This document shows positions 40,557-50,643 of a DNA stretch of 64,000 nucleotides, piece after piece. The notes beneath the pieces were generated by a model. It was not told where the DNA came from and ran no database searches. It was given only the letters and a program-made list of their open reading frames with translations. The stretch lies in contig NC_090026.1 in NCBI RefSeq assembly GCF_037176765.1, positions 125,839,752-125,903,751 of the forward strand. Direction: 5' to 3'. A program made the translations under genes and the position numbers. The DNA comes from Anolis sagrei (Eukaryota > Chordata > Lepidosauria > Squamata > Anolidae). Each line of letters opens with the position of its first letter. Within the stretch, counting starts at the first letter, position 1.

Positions 40557-42025
40557 GTGATGAAACGTTTCCTTCCCAGCTTTTCGGGACGCAAGGGCCC
40601 AGTGTTATCACAAACATCTAAGAAAGGCAGGGGACTGAAGATGAACACATCGACAAGAAGGGAACATTCAACCGACGAGATGGTTACTGAAACACACACA
40701 GATGCTTCAACCAGCTGTGAGATGGCAGAACCTTCTTCATCATTTCGAAAGACTCAAGGTTCAGCTCATGATGTCCTTCCAAGTACCTCAGATACTACTG
40801 GTTATGAAGAGGAGGGTGAGGAGGGGGACGTGTCTGAGGGATGGGAGGAAGACAATATGGAATCTGCCTCCACCACAGGAATTAGTGATCCAGAGGACTG
40901 CATGCTGCTGGAGGGTGAGGTACAGAAACGACCAACAATTACACTCCCTTCCACAAACACCGACATTCCAAACACAAGCATGATTACACCTGAAGCGCAT
41001 GTGGGTAGGGGTAGGCCGAGATCGCTCCTATGGGATCATTACAACATCCATGCTCAGAGGGCCACTTTGGCGGTTTGTAGGCATTGTGGTGTGAGCGTCA
41101 GCAGAGGAAAAGATATGAGGCATCTTGCCACCACAGGGCTATCGAAATCATTAAGTATATAATTTAGAAATTAATTTATAAATGAAAAAACATTAATTTA
41201 AAAATACACAATTCAATCATCCGTCCCCCAGTGAGACAGCCTCTAGGACCTCCCGGGGGGGTGGGGGTGGGCTTGACCCTGGCCCACCAGGGTTGGCTGC
41301 CTTTTTGCCTGCTGTGAGAAGGCCAAAACCCTTTCCCGGCCTGCCCCCCCCCCCGGGATTAACTGCCTGCTGCTTGATTGCATGGCGCACTTGCTGCGTA
41401 ACTGTGTAAAAGATGGCTTCAAGGGGCCCGATGAGAACAGCACCACCGCCGTCACTCAACTCATTGACCGCTGCCGCAGAATCGCGGGCTTCTTCCACCG
41501 TAGCTCTAAGTCCGCAAAACTGCTGTGTGACAGGCAGACCCTGGAGTGCCTCCCAGGGCTAAGGATGCACATGAAGAGACACCACCCAAATGTAAAGTTG
41601 GACGCAGCAGTACACAGAGCACTCCAACCTCACCAACAGGCCCCATGCAGAAAACCATCGATGCTTGGGGCGTGCAAGTTACAAGGGTGAGATCTGGATT
41701 GAAGCTGCCATCAGTGAAGGAAATAACACGTTGCCTGGGAGAGATGATGGCTCTGGACCACCAGCCCTTCCGTATGGTGGAACGGGAAGGTTTCCGCCGA
41801 TTTGTTCACCTCCTGGCACCATGGTACAATATCCCGAATCGCAAAACTTTCTCTCAAACAGTCATTCCAGCTTTGTTCGAGGGGTGCAAGCAACGTCTCA
41901 GAACCCTGTTGAACAAATCACAACCCGTCCATGTACATTTCACATCAGACATTTGGACGAGCATGGGAGGAGGGCATTTGTGTTTTGCGCATGCAAAGGA
42001 GGCCGCCATTTTAACGATTCAATAG
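40557..42025 (+). pseudogene. hAT transposase N-terminal half with BED zinc finger, interrupted
   Basis: The first frame (40557-41162) has a low-complexity acidic N-terminus and a BED finger: RGRPRSLLWDHYNIHAQRA, VCRHCGVSVSRGKDMRHL. The finger's second half (RMHMKRHHPN) appears only after a 412-bp insertion at 41142-41553. The second part (41562-42025) has QSTPTSPTGPMQKTIDAWG, EMMALDHQPFRMVEREGFRR, PWYNIPNRKTFS and VHVHFTSDIWTS, which leads into the first catalytic aspartate region of the hAT RNase H fold. After that an internal deletion removes the rest. BED-finger hAT transposases bind the element ends and cut them. Confidence 0.8.
41134..41561 (+). mobile_element. 412-bp insertion in the hAT BED finger, 8-bp direct repeats
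   Basis: CAGGGCTA at 41134-41141 recurs at 41554-41561, exactly where the BED-finger coding sequence stops and resumes. The inserted DNA has AT-rich and then C/G-rich parts and a transposase piece (41379-41545: AHLLRNCVKDGFKGPDE, IDRCRRIAGFFHRSSKSAKL). That piece belongs to the central RNase H part of a hAT transposase. An 8-bp duplication fits a hAT insertion, although its terminal inverted repeats are not obvious. Confidence 0.65.
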
Positions 42026-42101
42026 TAATAACGAAATTTCGTAAATACCAAACTTTTTTAAAGAAAAAAATTGGAATTCTTTTAAATAACGAAACGCAAA
42101 A

Positions 42102-45100
42102 GATCCTGCACCTTATGAATCGCCCTAGTGGCTCGTAGCCGTGGAGTTACTACTGTTGCACTTTAAGACTCTAGCACTTTAAGTACCATCCTACTTTCGC
42201 AGCTGAACGTTTACCACTTGTATCACTGCCATCTACTGAAGTGTACTGTTTTCACCCATGTGGTCCCCCACCCTTCTATGTATACTGTCCCTGATATTAT
42301 TGACTGGTGAAAGGGGCAGGGGAGGAAGTGGGCTGGAGCCTGTGAAGAACAATGAGGAGGGGAGGGGGGATAAAGAAGACCAAAGCAACTGGCAAGAAAA
42401 AACGCCAACATTCCAAACAGCTGGTGAACCGGAGACTAAGACCTTGGTCATGAACTGCGGCACGGAGGAGGGGAGGTGTTCCACTAGCCGAGGGGCCCCC
42501 ATAGAGGTCGTGGTGGGAAGGAGGAGATGCGGGAAAAGGAGACCTCAAATTCGGCTAAATTCGGACCATTTATCCACATTAACAATTCCAAATCGGTCTC
42601 CTAAGGTAAATTGGTGTAACCAGGTGAGCGGACCCTCTCGACTGAAGGTGGTGCTGTTGAACGCCAGATCTGTCAACGGAAAAACGACCTGGATCCAGGA
42701 CCTAATCCTGGACGAGCGGGCAGATCTGGCGTGCATCACGGAGACCTGGCTGGATGAAGCTGGAGGAGTAAATCTGACCCAGCTTTGTCCTCCAGGCTTC
42801 TCCGTGCAGCACCAACCGAGATCCGGAGGGCGGGGAGGCGGGGTCGCAGTGGTCTATAGAGATTCCATCCATCTGACCAGGTGCCCCATCCCGCAGACCA
42901 CAAATTTTGAATGCGTCTACCTGAGGGTGGGTGACCGGGACAGAATAGGGATTCTGCTAGTGTACCGTCCACCTCGCTGCATTACAGTCTCCCTACCTGA
43001 GCTAGTGGGGGTGGTCTCGAGCCTGGCGTTGGAGTCTCAACAGCTCCTTGTGCTGGGAGACTTCAACATCCATGCCGAGGTGACCCTCACAGGTGCGGCT
43101 CAGGACTTCATGTCTGCCATGGCAACCATGGGGCTGTCCCAACAAATATCTGGCCCCACCCACTGTGCTGGACACACATTGGACTTGGTTTTCTGCCAGG
43201 GATGGGAACAGGATGGCGGTGTGGAGGAGTTGTCCATCTCTCCGTTGCCATGGACCGACCACTTCCTGATCAGATTTAGGCTCACTGCGCCCCCTAACCT
43301 CCGCAAAGGTGGAGGACCCATTAAGATGGTCCGCCCCAGGAGGCTTATGGATCCGAATGGATTCCTGACGGCTCTTGGGGATTTTCTCGCCACCTCGGTA
43401 GGTGACCATGTCGAAGCCTTGGTCGCTCTCTGGAATGGGGAGATGGCCAGGGCTATTGACATGATTGCTCCGGAACGTCCCCTCTCAAGTAGCCGAGCTA
43501 AACCAGCCCCTTGGTTTACTGAGGAGCTGGCAGTGACGAAGCGAAGGAAGAGGGAACTAGAGAGCGTGTGGCGCTCGGATCCGAGCGAGTCAAATCGAGC
43601 ACGGTTTGTGTCCTTTCTTAGGGCATATGCTGCGGCAATAAAGGCCGCAAAGAAAACCTTCTTTGCGGCCACTATTGCGTCTGCAAAGAACCGTCCGGCG
43701 GAGTTGTTTCGGATTGTCAGAGGCCTTTTAACTCCCGCCACCTCAGGCGGGAGCCCTGACAATTCGGTCACGCGCTGTGAAGCATTTGCTCGGTTCTTTG
43801 CAGACAAAGTCGCCTTGATCCGTTCTGAGCTGGACGCCGCGTTAAATGCAGTCTCCGAGGATGTAACAAGAGCACCTGCTTGTCCTATTTTGATGGATTC
43901 TTTTCAGTTTGTGAAACCCGAGGATGTGGACAAGATACTTGGAGGAATGAGGCCCACCATGTCCATCCTAGACCCCTGCCCATCCTGGCTTCTAAGGGAG
44001 GCCAGAGAGGGATTGGCTGAGTGGGTAACAGTGGTGGTGAATGCCTCCCTTTGGGAAGGCAAGATTCCAGCGAGCCTAAAACAGGCTATTATAAAGCCGC
44101 TGTTGAAGAAACCATCACTGGACCCCACTAAATTGGACAACTTTCGGCCTGTTTCCAATCTCCCCTTCTTGGGCAAAGTCATGGAAAGCGTGGTGGCCTC
44201 ACAACTCCAGGTATTCTTGAGAGACACGGATTATCTGGATCCGGCACAGTCTGGTTTCAGACCGGGACATGGTACCGAGACGGTCTTGGTCGCCTTAGTG
44301 GATGATCTGCGCCGGGAGCTAGACAGGGGGAGTGTGTCCCTGTTGGTGCTCCTGGACCTCTCAGCGGCCTTCGATACCGTCGACCACGGTATCCTTCTGG
44401 GGCGCCTTGCGGAAATGGGCCTTGGGGGCATTGCTTTGCAGTGGCTCCAGTCATTCCTGGAGGGCCGCACCCAGAAGGTGTTATTGGGGGACTCCTGTTC
44501 TACACCACAACCTTTGACTTGTGGGGTTCCACAGGGTTCCATACTGTCCCCCATGCTGTTTAATATCTACATGAAGCCGCTGGGTGAGATCATCCGGAGT
44601 TTCGGGGTGCGGTGTCATCTGTACGCAGATGATGTCCAACTCTGTCACTCCTTCCCACCTGCTACTAAGGAGGCTGTCGAGGTCCTGAACCGGTGCCTGG
44701 CCGCTGTAACGGTCCGGATGAGGGCGAACAAACTGAAATTAAATCCAGACAAGACAGAGGTACTCCTGGTCAGTCGCAAGGCCGAACGGGGTATAGGGTT
44801 ACAGCCTGTGCTGGATGGGGTCGCACTCCCCTTGAAGGCGCAGGTTCGCAGCTTGGGTGTGACCCTGGACTCATCGTTGAGCCTGGATCCCCAGGTGTCA
44901 GCGGTGACCAGGGGAGCATTTGCACAGCTTAGGCTCGTGCGCCAGCTGCGCCCGTATCTCGGGAAGTCTGACTTGGCCACGGTGGTACACGCTCTGGTCA
45001 CATCCCGCCTTGACTACTGCAACGCTCTCTACGTGGGGCTGCCCTTGAAGACGGCCCGGAAGCTTCAGCTGGTTCAGCGCGCGGCAGCCATGTTACTAAC

Positions 45101-45710
45101 TGGAGCGGGGGGCAGGGAGCATACAACGCCCTTGTTGTCCCAGCTCCATTGGCTGCCGATTTGCTACCGGACCCAATTTAAGGTGCTGGTTTTGGCCTAC
45201 AAAGCCCTAAACGGTTCCGGCCCAAAATACCTTTCGGACCGCATCTTGCCCTACGAGCCCACGAGGACCTTGAGATCGTCTGGGGAGGCCCTTCTCTCGA
45301 TCCCGCCTGCCTCACAGGCACGTCTGGCGGGGACGAGGGAGAGGGCCTTCTCGGTGGTGGCCCCCCGGCTGTGGAACACTCTCCCTGCAGACATCAGACA
45401 GGCGCCCTCCCTCATGTCCTTCCGAAAAAGCCTCAAGACATGGCTGTTCAAGAAGGCATTTAATTAGGTGCTATAACAATGTGGTAAAGATGATTGGAAT
45501 GGAACAAGGAATATGAGATTGGTTTATGATTCCACTATGAGACGAAGCGGATTTTTAGTGTAGTTTTTGTAATTGTTATGTAGTTTATATGTTGTTGTAA
45601 TTGCCTCTTTGTAAATTGTCTTTTATATGTGTGTACACCGCCATGAGTCGCTCTAAAGGGCTGAGAATGGCGGTTAATAAATGCATCAAATAAATAAATA
45701 AATAAAATAA
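42102..45710 (+). mobile_element. L2 LINE, second near-complete copy
   Basis: Inserted in the 3' end of hAT copy B, between GAAACGCAAA and CCCCTAAAAACG. The 5' UTR is shorter than in the copy at 31.1 kb but shares the GCACTTTAAG-type wording. One intact ORF follows, then the stem-loop tail CACCGCCATGAGTCGC ... GAATGGCGGTTAATAAAT and AAATAAATA repeats. The target duplication is masked by A-runs at both edges. Confidence 0.88.
42258..45467 (+). CDS. L2 endonuclease-reverse transcriptase, intact (second copy)
   Basis: 1069 codons from ATG 42258 with no interruption. It is colinear with the L2 protein at 31.8 kb and differs at only a small share of residues by eye, mostly in the N-terminal linker before the endonuclease. 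The same motifs are present: VVLLNARSVNGK, CITETWLDEAG, LLVLGDFNIHAEVTLTG, PWTDHFLIRF, SGFRPGHGTET, LLDLSAAFDTVDHGIL, CGVPQGSILSPMLFNIYM and YADDVQL. The C-terminus LFKKAFN matches the ends of the other L2 frames. Two such frames within 11 kb point to recent L2 activity in this lineage. Confidence 0.95.
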   Translation: MWSPTLLCILSLILLTGERGRGGSGLEPVKNNEEGRGDKEDQSNWQEKTPTFQTAGEPETKTLVMNCGTEEGRCSTSRGAPIEVVVGRRRCGKRRPQIRLNSDHLSTLTIPNRSPKVNWCNQVSGPSRLKVVLLNARSVNGKTTWIQDLILDERADLACITETWLDEAGGVNLTQLCPPGFSVQHQPRSGGRGGGVAVVYRDSIHLTRCPIPQTTNFECVYLRVGDRDRIGILLVYRPPRCITVSLPELVGVVSSLALESQQLLVLGDFNIHAEVTLTGAAQDFMSAMATMGLSQQISGPTHCAGHTLDLVFCQGWEQDGGVEELSISPLPWTDHFLIRFRLTAPPNLRKGGGPIKMVRPRRLMDPNGFLTALGDFLATSVGDHVEALVALWNGEMARAIDMIAPERPLSSSRAKPAPWFTEELAVTKRRKRELESVWRSDPSESNRARFVSFLRAYAAAIKAAKKTFFAATIASAKNRPAELFRIVRGLLTPATSGGSPDNSVTRCEAFARFFADKVALIRSELDAALNAVSEDVTRAPACPILMDSFQFVKPEDVDKILGGMRPTMSILDPCPSWLLREAREGLAEWVTVVVNASLWEGKIPASLKQAIIKPLLKKPSLDPTKLDNFRPVSNLPFLGKVMESVVASQLQVFLRDTDYLDPAQSGFRPGHGTETVLVALVDDLRRELDRGSVSLLVLLDLSAAFDTVDHGILLGRLAEMGLGGIALQWLQSFLEGRTQKVLLGDSCSTPQPLTCGVPQGSILSPMLFNIYMKPLGEIIRSFGVRCHLYADDVQLCHSFPPATKEAVEVLNRCLAAVTVRMRANKLKLNPDKTEVLLVSRKAERGIGLQPVLDGVALPLKAQVRSLGVTLDSSLSLDPQVSAVTRGAFAQLRLVRQLRPYLGKSDLATVVHALVTSRLDYCNALYVGLPLKTARKLQLVQRAAAMLLTGAGGREHTTPLLSQLHWLPICYRTQFKVLVLAYKALNGSGPKYLSDRILPYEPTRTLRSSGEALLSIPPASQARLAGTRERAFSVVAPRLWNTLPADIRQAPSLMSFRKSLKTWLFKKAFN

Positions 45711-45779
45711 AACCCCTAAAAACGAATCGAGTTTAGAAACAAATTTTTCCGTGGTTGGACAGCCCTAGTGGCGACTATA

Positions 45780-48700
45780 CAAAACCATGGAAAAGTATAA
45801 GATAACGATAATTCAATACAAGAGACTCACAAAAAGATTTTGGACATAACACCATTGTTTAACTATAAGGGGTGGAGTAGTGGTGGAGGCCACAGTTAAA
45901 AAGTACAGAGGAGTTGGGGTAATGTTTCATGATAGCCTTAATGTGGAAATAATCCATCAAATAGCAGACATACAAGGAAGATTTTTATTTGCAAAAATAA
46001 AACTAGATGGTAAAATAATGACATTGGTTAGTGTATATGCCCCTAATACAGGTCAAGAAAAAATTATACAAAAATTCTTTAAGAAAATTTATAATTATTA
46101 TGAGGGGGATCTCATGATTATGGGAGACTTTAATTTTGATTTCAGAAAGAAAAGTAATGTGAATTTGAAAAGGTGCAACTTAAAAAATGTTTATGATATG
46201 ACACATAATCAACAGCAACCAACCTTCTACTCAAATAGGCATAAGAAATATACCACAATCAATCACATGTTGTTAAAACAGAACTTCAGTATGGAAATAA
46301 GATCTTGCTCTCTGATCACGCCATGGTGATGATCAATTTTGAGATAAGTGGGGATGGAGTGGATAAGACTTGGAAGTATAAGGATATAGTTTGGAAGGAT
46401 TTGAAAAGTAGAGAATATATGAAAGATCAGATAAAAATGTCTTCGAAGATAATAATGGTTCAGCCAGCATACAAACTGGAACACTTCAAAAGTGGTCTTT
46501 AGAGGATTATGCATAGCTAAAGAAATAGATTATGAGAGAAATAGGATGGTCAGGGAGCAGAAATTGAAGGCAATTACTCTATGTCAGAGAGAAGTTCAGA
46601 AGAAGAAAGGTAAGGAGAAGGGAGCTAGATTAGCCCAATTGAAAAGGGAATTGGCAGAGATTGATGCTTTGGAATTGTGGAAAGTTGCTGTAATGGTTAA
46701 AAATGATAACCAACAAAATAATATCCAAACTATGAAGAGATTGGCTAATTACTTTGAAAAAAAGAAAGGAGGAGAGAGGAGGTTAACAGATTAGAAATAA
46801 GCTAAAAGAAAAAGTAATGGGGACAGGAAAAATACTACCGATTTTTGCAAGTTATTATAAAGAATTATATGAAAAGGAAACACTGAAAAGATGGGAAGAA
46901 GAGGTAAACACAAAGTTGAACCCCGGGGAGGCGGAGTCAATGACAGAAGTAGTAACTCAGGAGGAAATAAAAAAGTGATAGGGGAGCTGAAAGGCAATAA
47001 GGCCCCAGGTGTTGATAGATTTATAGGTCAATTCTATAAGGAAATGGGGGAAGTGTTAATACCACAATTACAAATATTGTTTAACCACATAATGAGAGGG
47101 GGCCTACCACCTGATTCCTGGAAACAGGCAGAAATACTGACAATTTTAAAAGAGGGGAAGGACCCATTAGAGGTAACGTCCTATAGAACCAAAATTATAA
47201 AATTTTCACAAAAATCTTGGCAAGAAGGTTGAAGAAGCTCCTTCAAAAAATTAGTTAAGGAGGACCAATATGGTATTAGCCACCTATTAAGAAACATAGT
47301 GAATATAATATAATTAAGGAAAAGAAGGAATGGGGCTATGATAAAACTTGATGTCTATAAAGCCTTTGACTCGGTAAATCATGAGTATTTGTATAGAGTT
47401 CTAAATAAATATGGGTTCAAAAGGGAGTTTATTAGGATGCTAGAGAGGCTGATGGGAGGATTAGGATAAATAATAAACTCTCAGAAAGAATACCAATACA
47501 GAGAGGAGTTAGGCAAGGATGCCCTCTATCACCTTTAATATTTACTTTAGTAATTGAGCCCTTAGTAGAAAGAATAAGGAATAATGGAAGGATTAAAGGA
47601 TATAGAATAGGGAAGGGGGAAACCTGAATTAATTTATTTGCGGACAACATATAAATTATAACAGAAAATCCAAGATAAACCCTAGGAGAAATTAAACTAA
47701 TTTTGGAATATTTTGAAAAAGTGTCTGGCCTGAAAATAAATTTAGCAAAATCAGAAATTCTAGTAATGAATATGGATAAAAGAAAAATTAAGGAAATTCG
47801 GGAAGAGGGGATAATTAAGATAGCCAATAGAAAGATTCGTTATTTGGGAATTTTGATAGCTAGGAGTGAGGATAAATTAAGAGATAATAATTGTAATGTG
47901 ATTTGGAGGAAAATTAGAGCGCTAAAAATGTGTGATACCAAAAATGTACTGTTTCAGACTCTGCTGGTGATCCTGAGGCCGGGGCAAATAGCTCAGTGGG
48001 ATAAGATGTTACAAGAATGGGTTTTTTGGAGGAAAGAAAGCAAGAGTGGCTCAGAAAATAGTCTATGCAAGAAGTGATCAACTGGGCTGGCAAGTCCCAA
48101 ACCCACAAGCATATTATGAAACTTTTCACAGTTGAAGAATTTAATAGAAATAGGTAAGGGAAATCAGAAATGGATTAGAATAGAAAATGAAAGAAATGGG
48201 TGTAAAGGAAAAGCTGGTATTTTTAGTAAGAATATAAAATGGAATATAAAAGGAACAGAGAGTCCTAGAAGATTAGCTTTTATAATATGGGGAAAATGGC
48301 AAAAGCAGTGGATCCCCACACTATCTAAACGGTCACCATTATATAGTTGTTTGAGGATGAAGAGGAGTGCTGGCTGAAGAAGTTGAATAGAGCAGGATTT
48401 GTAAGTGAAGGATTTATATAATAATGGAGGAGAATTAATGTATTTTATGGAGTTGGTGGGAAAAGGTGGAAGAGAAAATTGGTTGAAATTGAGAGGACTA
48501 TGGGAGATGGTTAGGAATGGAGTAAAAAGGGAGGAAAATAAGTTGGATTCCTGATCAGACAAAGGGAAGAAGGTAAATATGGGGGGGAGCAGGAATATAA
48601 AAAATGATAGTGGGAGCAAAAGAAACAATGCTTAGAACAATAATACAAAAATGGAGTAAGGAAAGCATACTTTCAGAGGAAAGGGCGGAAAAGATACTGA

Positions 48701-49725
48701 AGGGGGTAAGTACTAGGGCTGGGCGGTTTCGTTCGTTAATTTTGTAATTCGTTAATTATTCGTTATTTTTAACAATTACAAAATGATTTCAAAACTTATT
48801 TTCAAACCCGGAAGTGTTTTTAAATAACGAAACGGCATCCTCCATCTTTTTTTCGAGCTTCCGCCCATTTCGGAAATGACGTTTAAGGATGGAGGATGCT
48901 GGGTGCGCCGGGAGCCAATCCGGCGCTTCCAAGCACCGTGGCTCATTCTGATTGGGCGGGCTGCCCTTTAAAAGCGGCTCCACGTGGCCGCATTTCTCAT
49001 TCTGGGCTGAGGCGAGGAGCCGGGAGGAGCGGGTTGGGAGGCTTCAGCGTTGCTGGCTGCTGCTTGGGACTAGGGAGGACTAGCGAGGAGGCTGCTGCTT
49101 GGGACTAGCGAGGAGGGTGGGAGAGAGCAGGAGGCATTGCTTGCTGTGTGTGTGTGTGTTTCAAGTTGTTGTTCAGGGCTAGCATTTTGTTAATTTTCTT
49201 TTTCTGCTAAATATTTCTTTCATTATTAAAATAATTAAAAAAAATATTACAAAAAAAACAAAACATTTCTCTTTGGTGGTGAAACACAAGCTGTTTCACC
49301 CATTTGTTGTGGCTGTTTTTGCCCCACTTCAGGGCTAGCATTTTGTTAATTTTCTTTTTCTGCTAATATTTCTTTTATTACTAAAAAAAATTAAAAAAAA
49401 ATTCCAAAAATTCCGCCATTTTTACGATTCGATTCGTTATTACCTTAACGAATCGACCCCGTTTTAATAACAAAGTTTCAGAAGTAATTTGCGCATGCGC
49501 GGGGGGCCGCCATCTTAACGAATCGATTCGTTAATAATAATGAAATTTCGTAAATACCAAACTTTTTAAAAGGAAAATTTTGTAATTATTTTAAATAACG
49601 AAACGCAAAAAACCCCCCAAAAACGAGTCAATTTTAGAAACAATTTTTTCCGTTGTTACCCAGGCCTAGTAAGTACCATTAAAATGGAAAAGTTTCAAGA
49701 ATTAGTAAAAAAAAAGATTTATTTA
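45780..49725 (+). pseudogene. L1 ORF2 remnant, old and broken, split by hAT copy C
   Basis: Scattered frames show an L1-type endonuclease (GVGVMFHDSLNVEI, LVSVYAPNTGQE, LMIMGDFNFDFRK) at 45880-46329. RT pieces follow: NKAPGVDRFIGQFYKEMGE near 46998, KLDVYKAFDSVNH near 47345, RGVRQGCPLSPLIFTL near 47505, and SGLKINLAKSEILVMNMDK near 47725. Many stops and frame changes separate them. The hAT at 48714-49668 entered its 3' part, and L1-like DNA resumes briefly at 49677-49725. The sequence differs clearly from the L1 at 1-5.9 kb, so this is an older or different L1 lineage. Confidence 0.8.
48706..49676 (+). mobile_element. hAT copy C, 955-bp non-autonomous, 8-bp target duplication
   Basis: The element (48714-49668) starts TAGGGCTGGGCGG and ends ACCCAGGCCTA, with the perfect duplication GTAAGTAC at 48706-48713 and 49669-49676. 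It has no transposase. The 5' part has TTCGTTAATT words, a CCAAT box and a GC-rich segment. Next come two 156-bp units (CAGGGCTAGCATTTTG at 49174 and 49330). The 3' part has GCGCATGCGCGG, GGCCGCCATCTT and then AACGAATCGATTCGTT. It inserted in an old L1. Confidence 0.92.
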
Positions 49726-50643
49726 AAGTCCTGAAGCCACTGTCTCTTGTTGCCTCCTGTTGAACCTTGGCCAAACTAACAATCCCAAATGTTCCTTGCC
49801 TAGGACAAACTCTCTGCCAGGTTTTGCTCCTCCTGAAGCCTGTCTCTTGTTGCCTCCTGTTGAACCTTGGGAAACTAACAATCCCAAACGTTCCTTGCCT
49901 AGGACAAACTGCACCAGTGTTTGCACTTGTAGCCTTAGCCTGAGGCTTCTGGAATATGAAACGTTATGTTCCTAGTGGCTCGGGATGTAAGGCCCCTGTG
50001 TCTTTACTGCGTGGTTCCCAAACATACAAGAAAGGCAGGGGTAACATCTCTCTGCAATGGGAGCGTGCTACCACCAAAGCTTCCTCAAGCAATGTGAGAG
50101 CACCAACTTCTGCCGCTGTTCCACTCTCAACGTTGCGGCCGTGTTGCTTTCGAAAATTGCTCCAATCAATCAAAAGTTGGTTGTGGGAGAATGAGATGTT
50201 CTTGGGGCGGGAAGACGAAAAAATGGAAACTGCTTTCCAAACACCCACTTCTCCCTTGGGACACAGCGATCCTGAGGAGGGCTGCTCGCAGGAGAGTCAA
50301 CAATAGTTTCTCCCCCCCCCCCCCCCCGGCATTCCACCGACATCGGCGGTGATAACCACATCACTACCGTACTTGTGCGTTTGGGAAGGCCAAAGTTTCT
50401 CCTCTAGGATCACTTTGATGTCCATTCTCAGAAGGCCACCTTGGCAGTTTGTAGGCATTGTGGTGAGAGCGTCAGCAGGGGCAAAGACTTGAGGCATCTG
50501 GCGACAACTGGACTAAGGATGCACATGAAGAGGCACCATCCTAATGTTAAGGTTGACGGAATGAAAACTGGCAGCACCTGCAGCAGTACTCAGAGTACTC
50601 CTACCTCACCTACAGGCACCATACAGTCAACGATGGAAGCTTG

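Larger units (their letters stand above)
39795..45765 (+). mobile_element. hAT copy B (BED-finger type), split by an L2
   Basis: Parts in order: the tandem array; transposase N-terminal half (40557-42025, itself interrupted); the 3' end from about 41985 with GGCCGCCATTTTAACGATTC and ATAACGAAATTTCGTAAAT; and, after the L2 at about 42102-45710, the last ~55 bp (AACGAATCGAGTTTAGAAAC ... ACAGCCCTA) at 45711-45764. The middle and C-terminal transposase are missing, an internal deletion joining coding DNA to the 3' end. The 5' terminus is not present. Confidence 0.8.

Noticed and set aside
39737-40621. Many overlapping ~89-codon + strand frames
   Set aside because: They are the 98-bp repeat read in successive frames. 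There is no homology, and the pattern follows directly from the repeat length.
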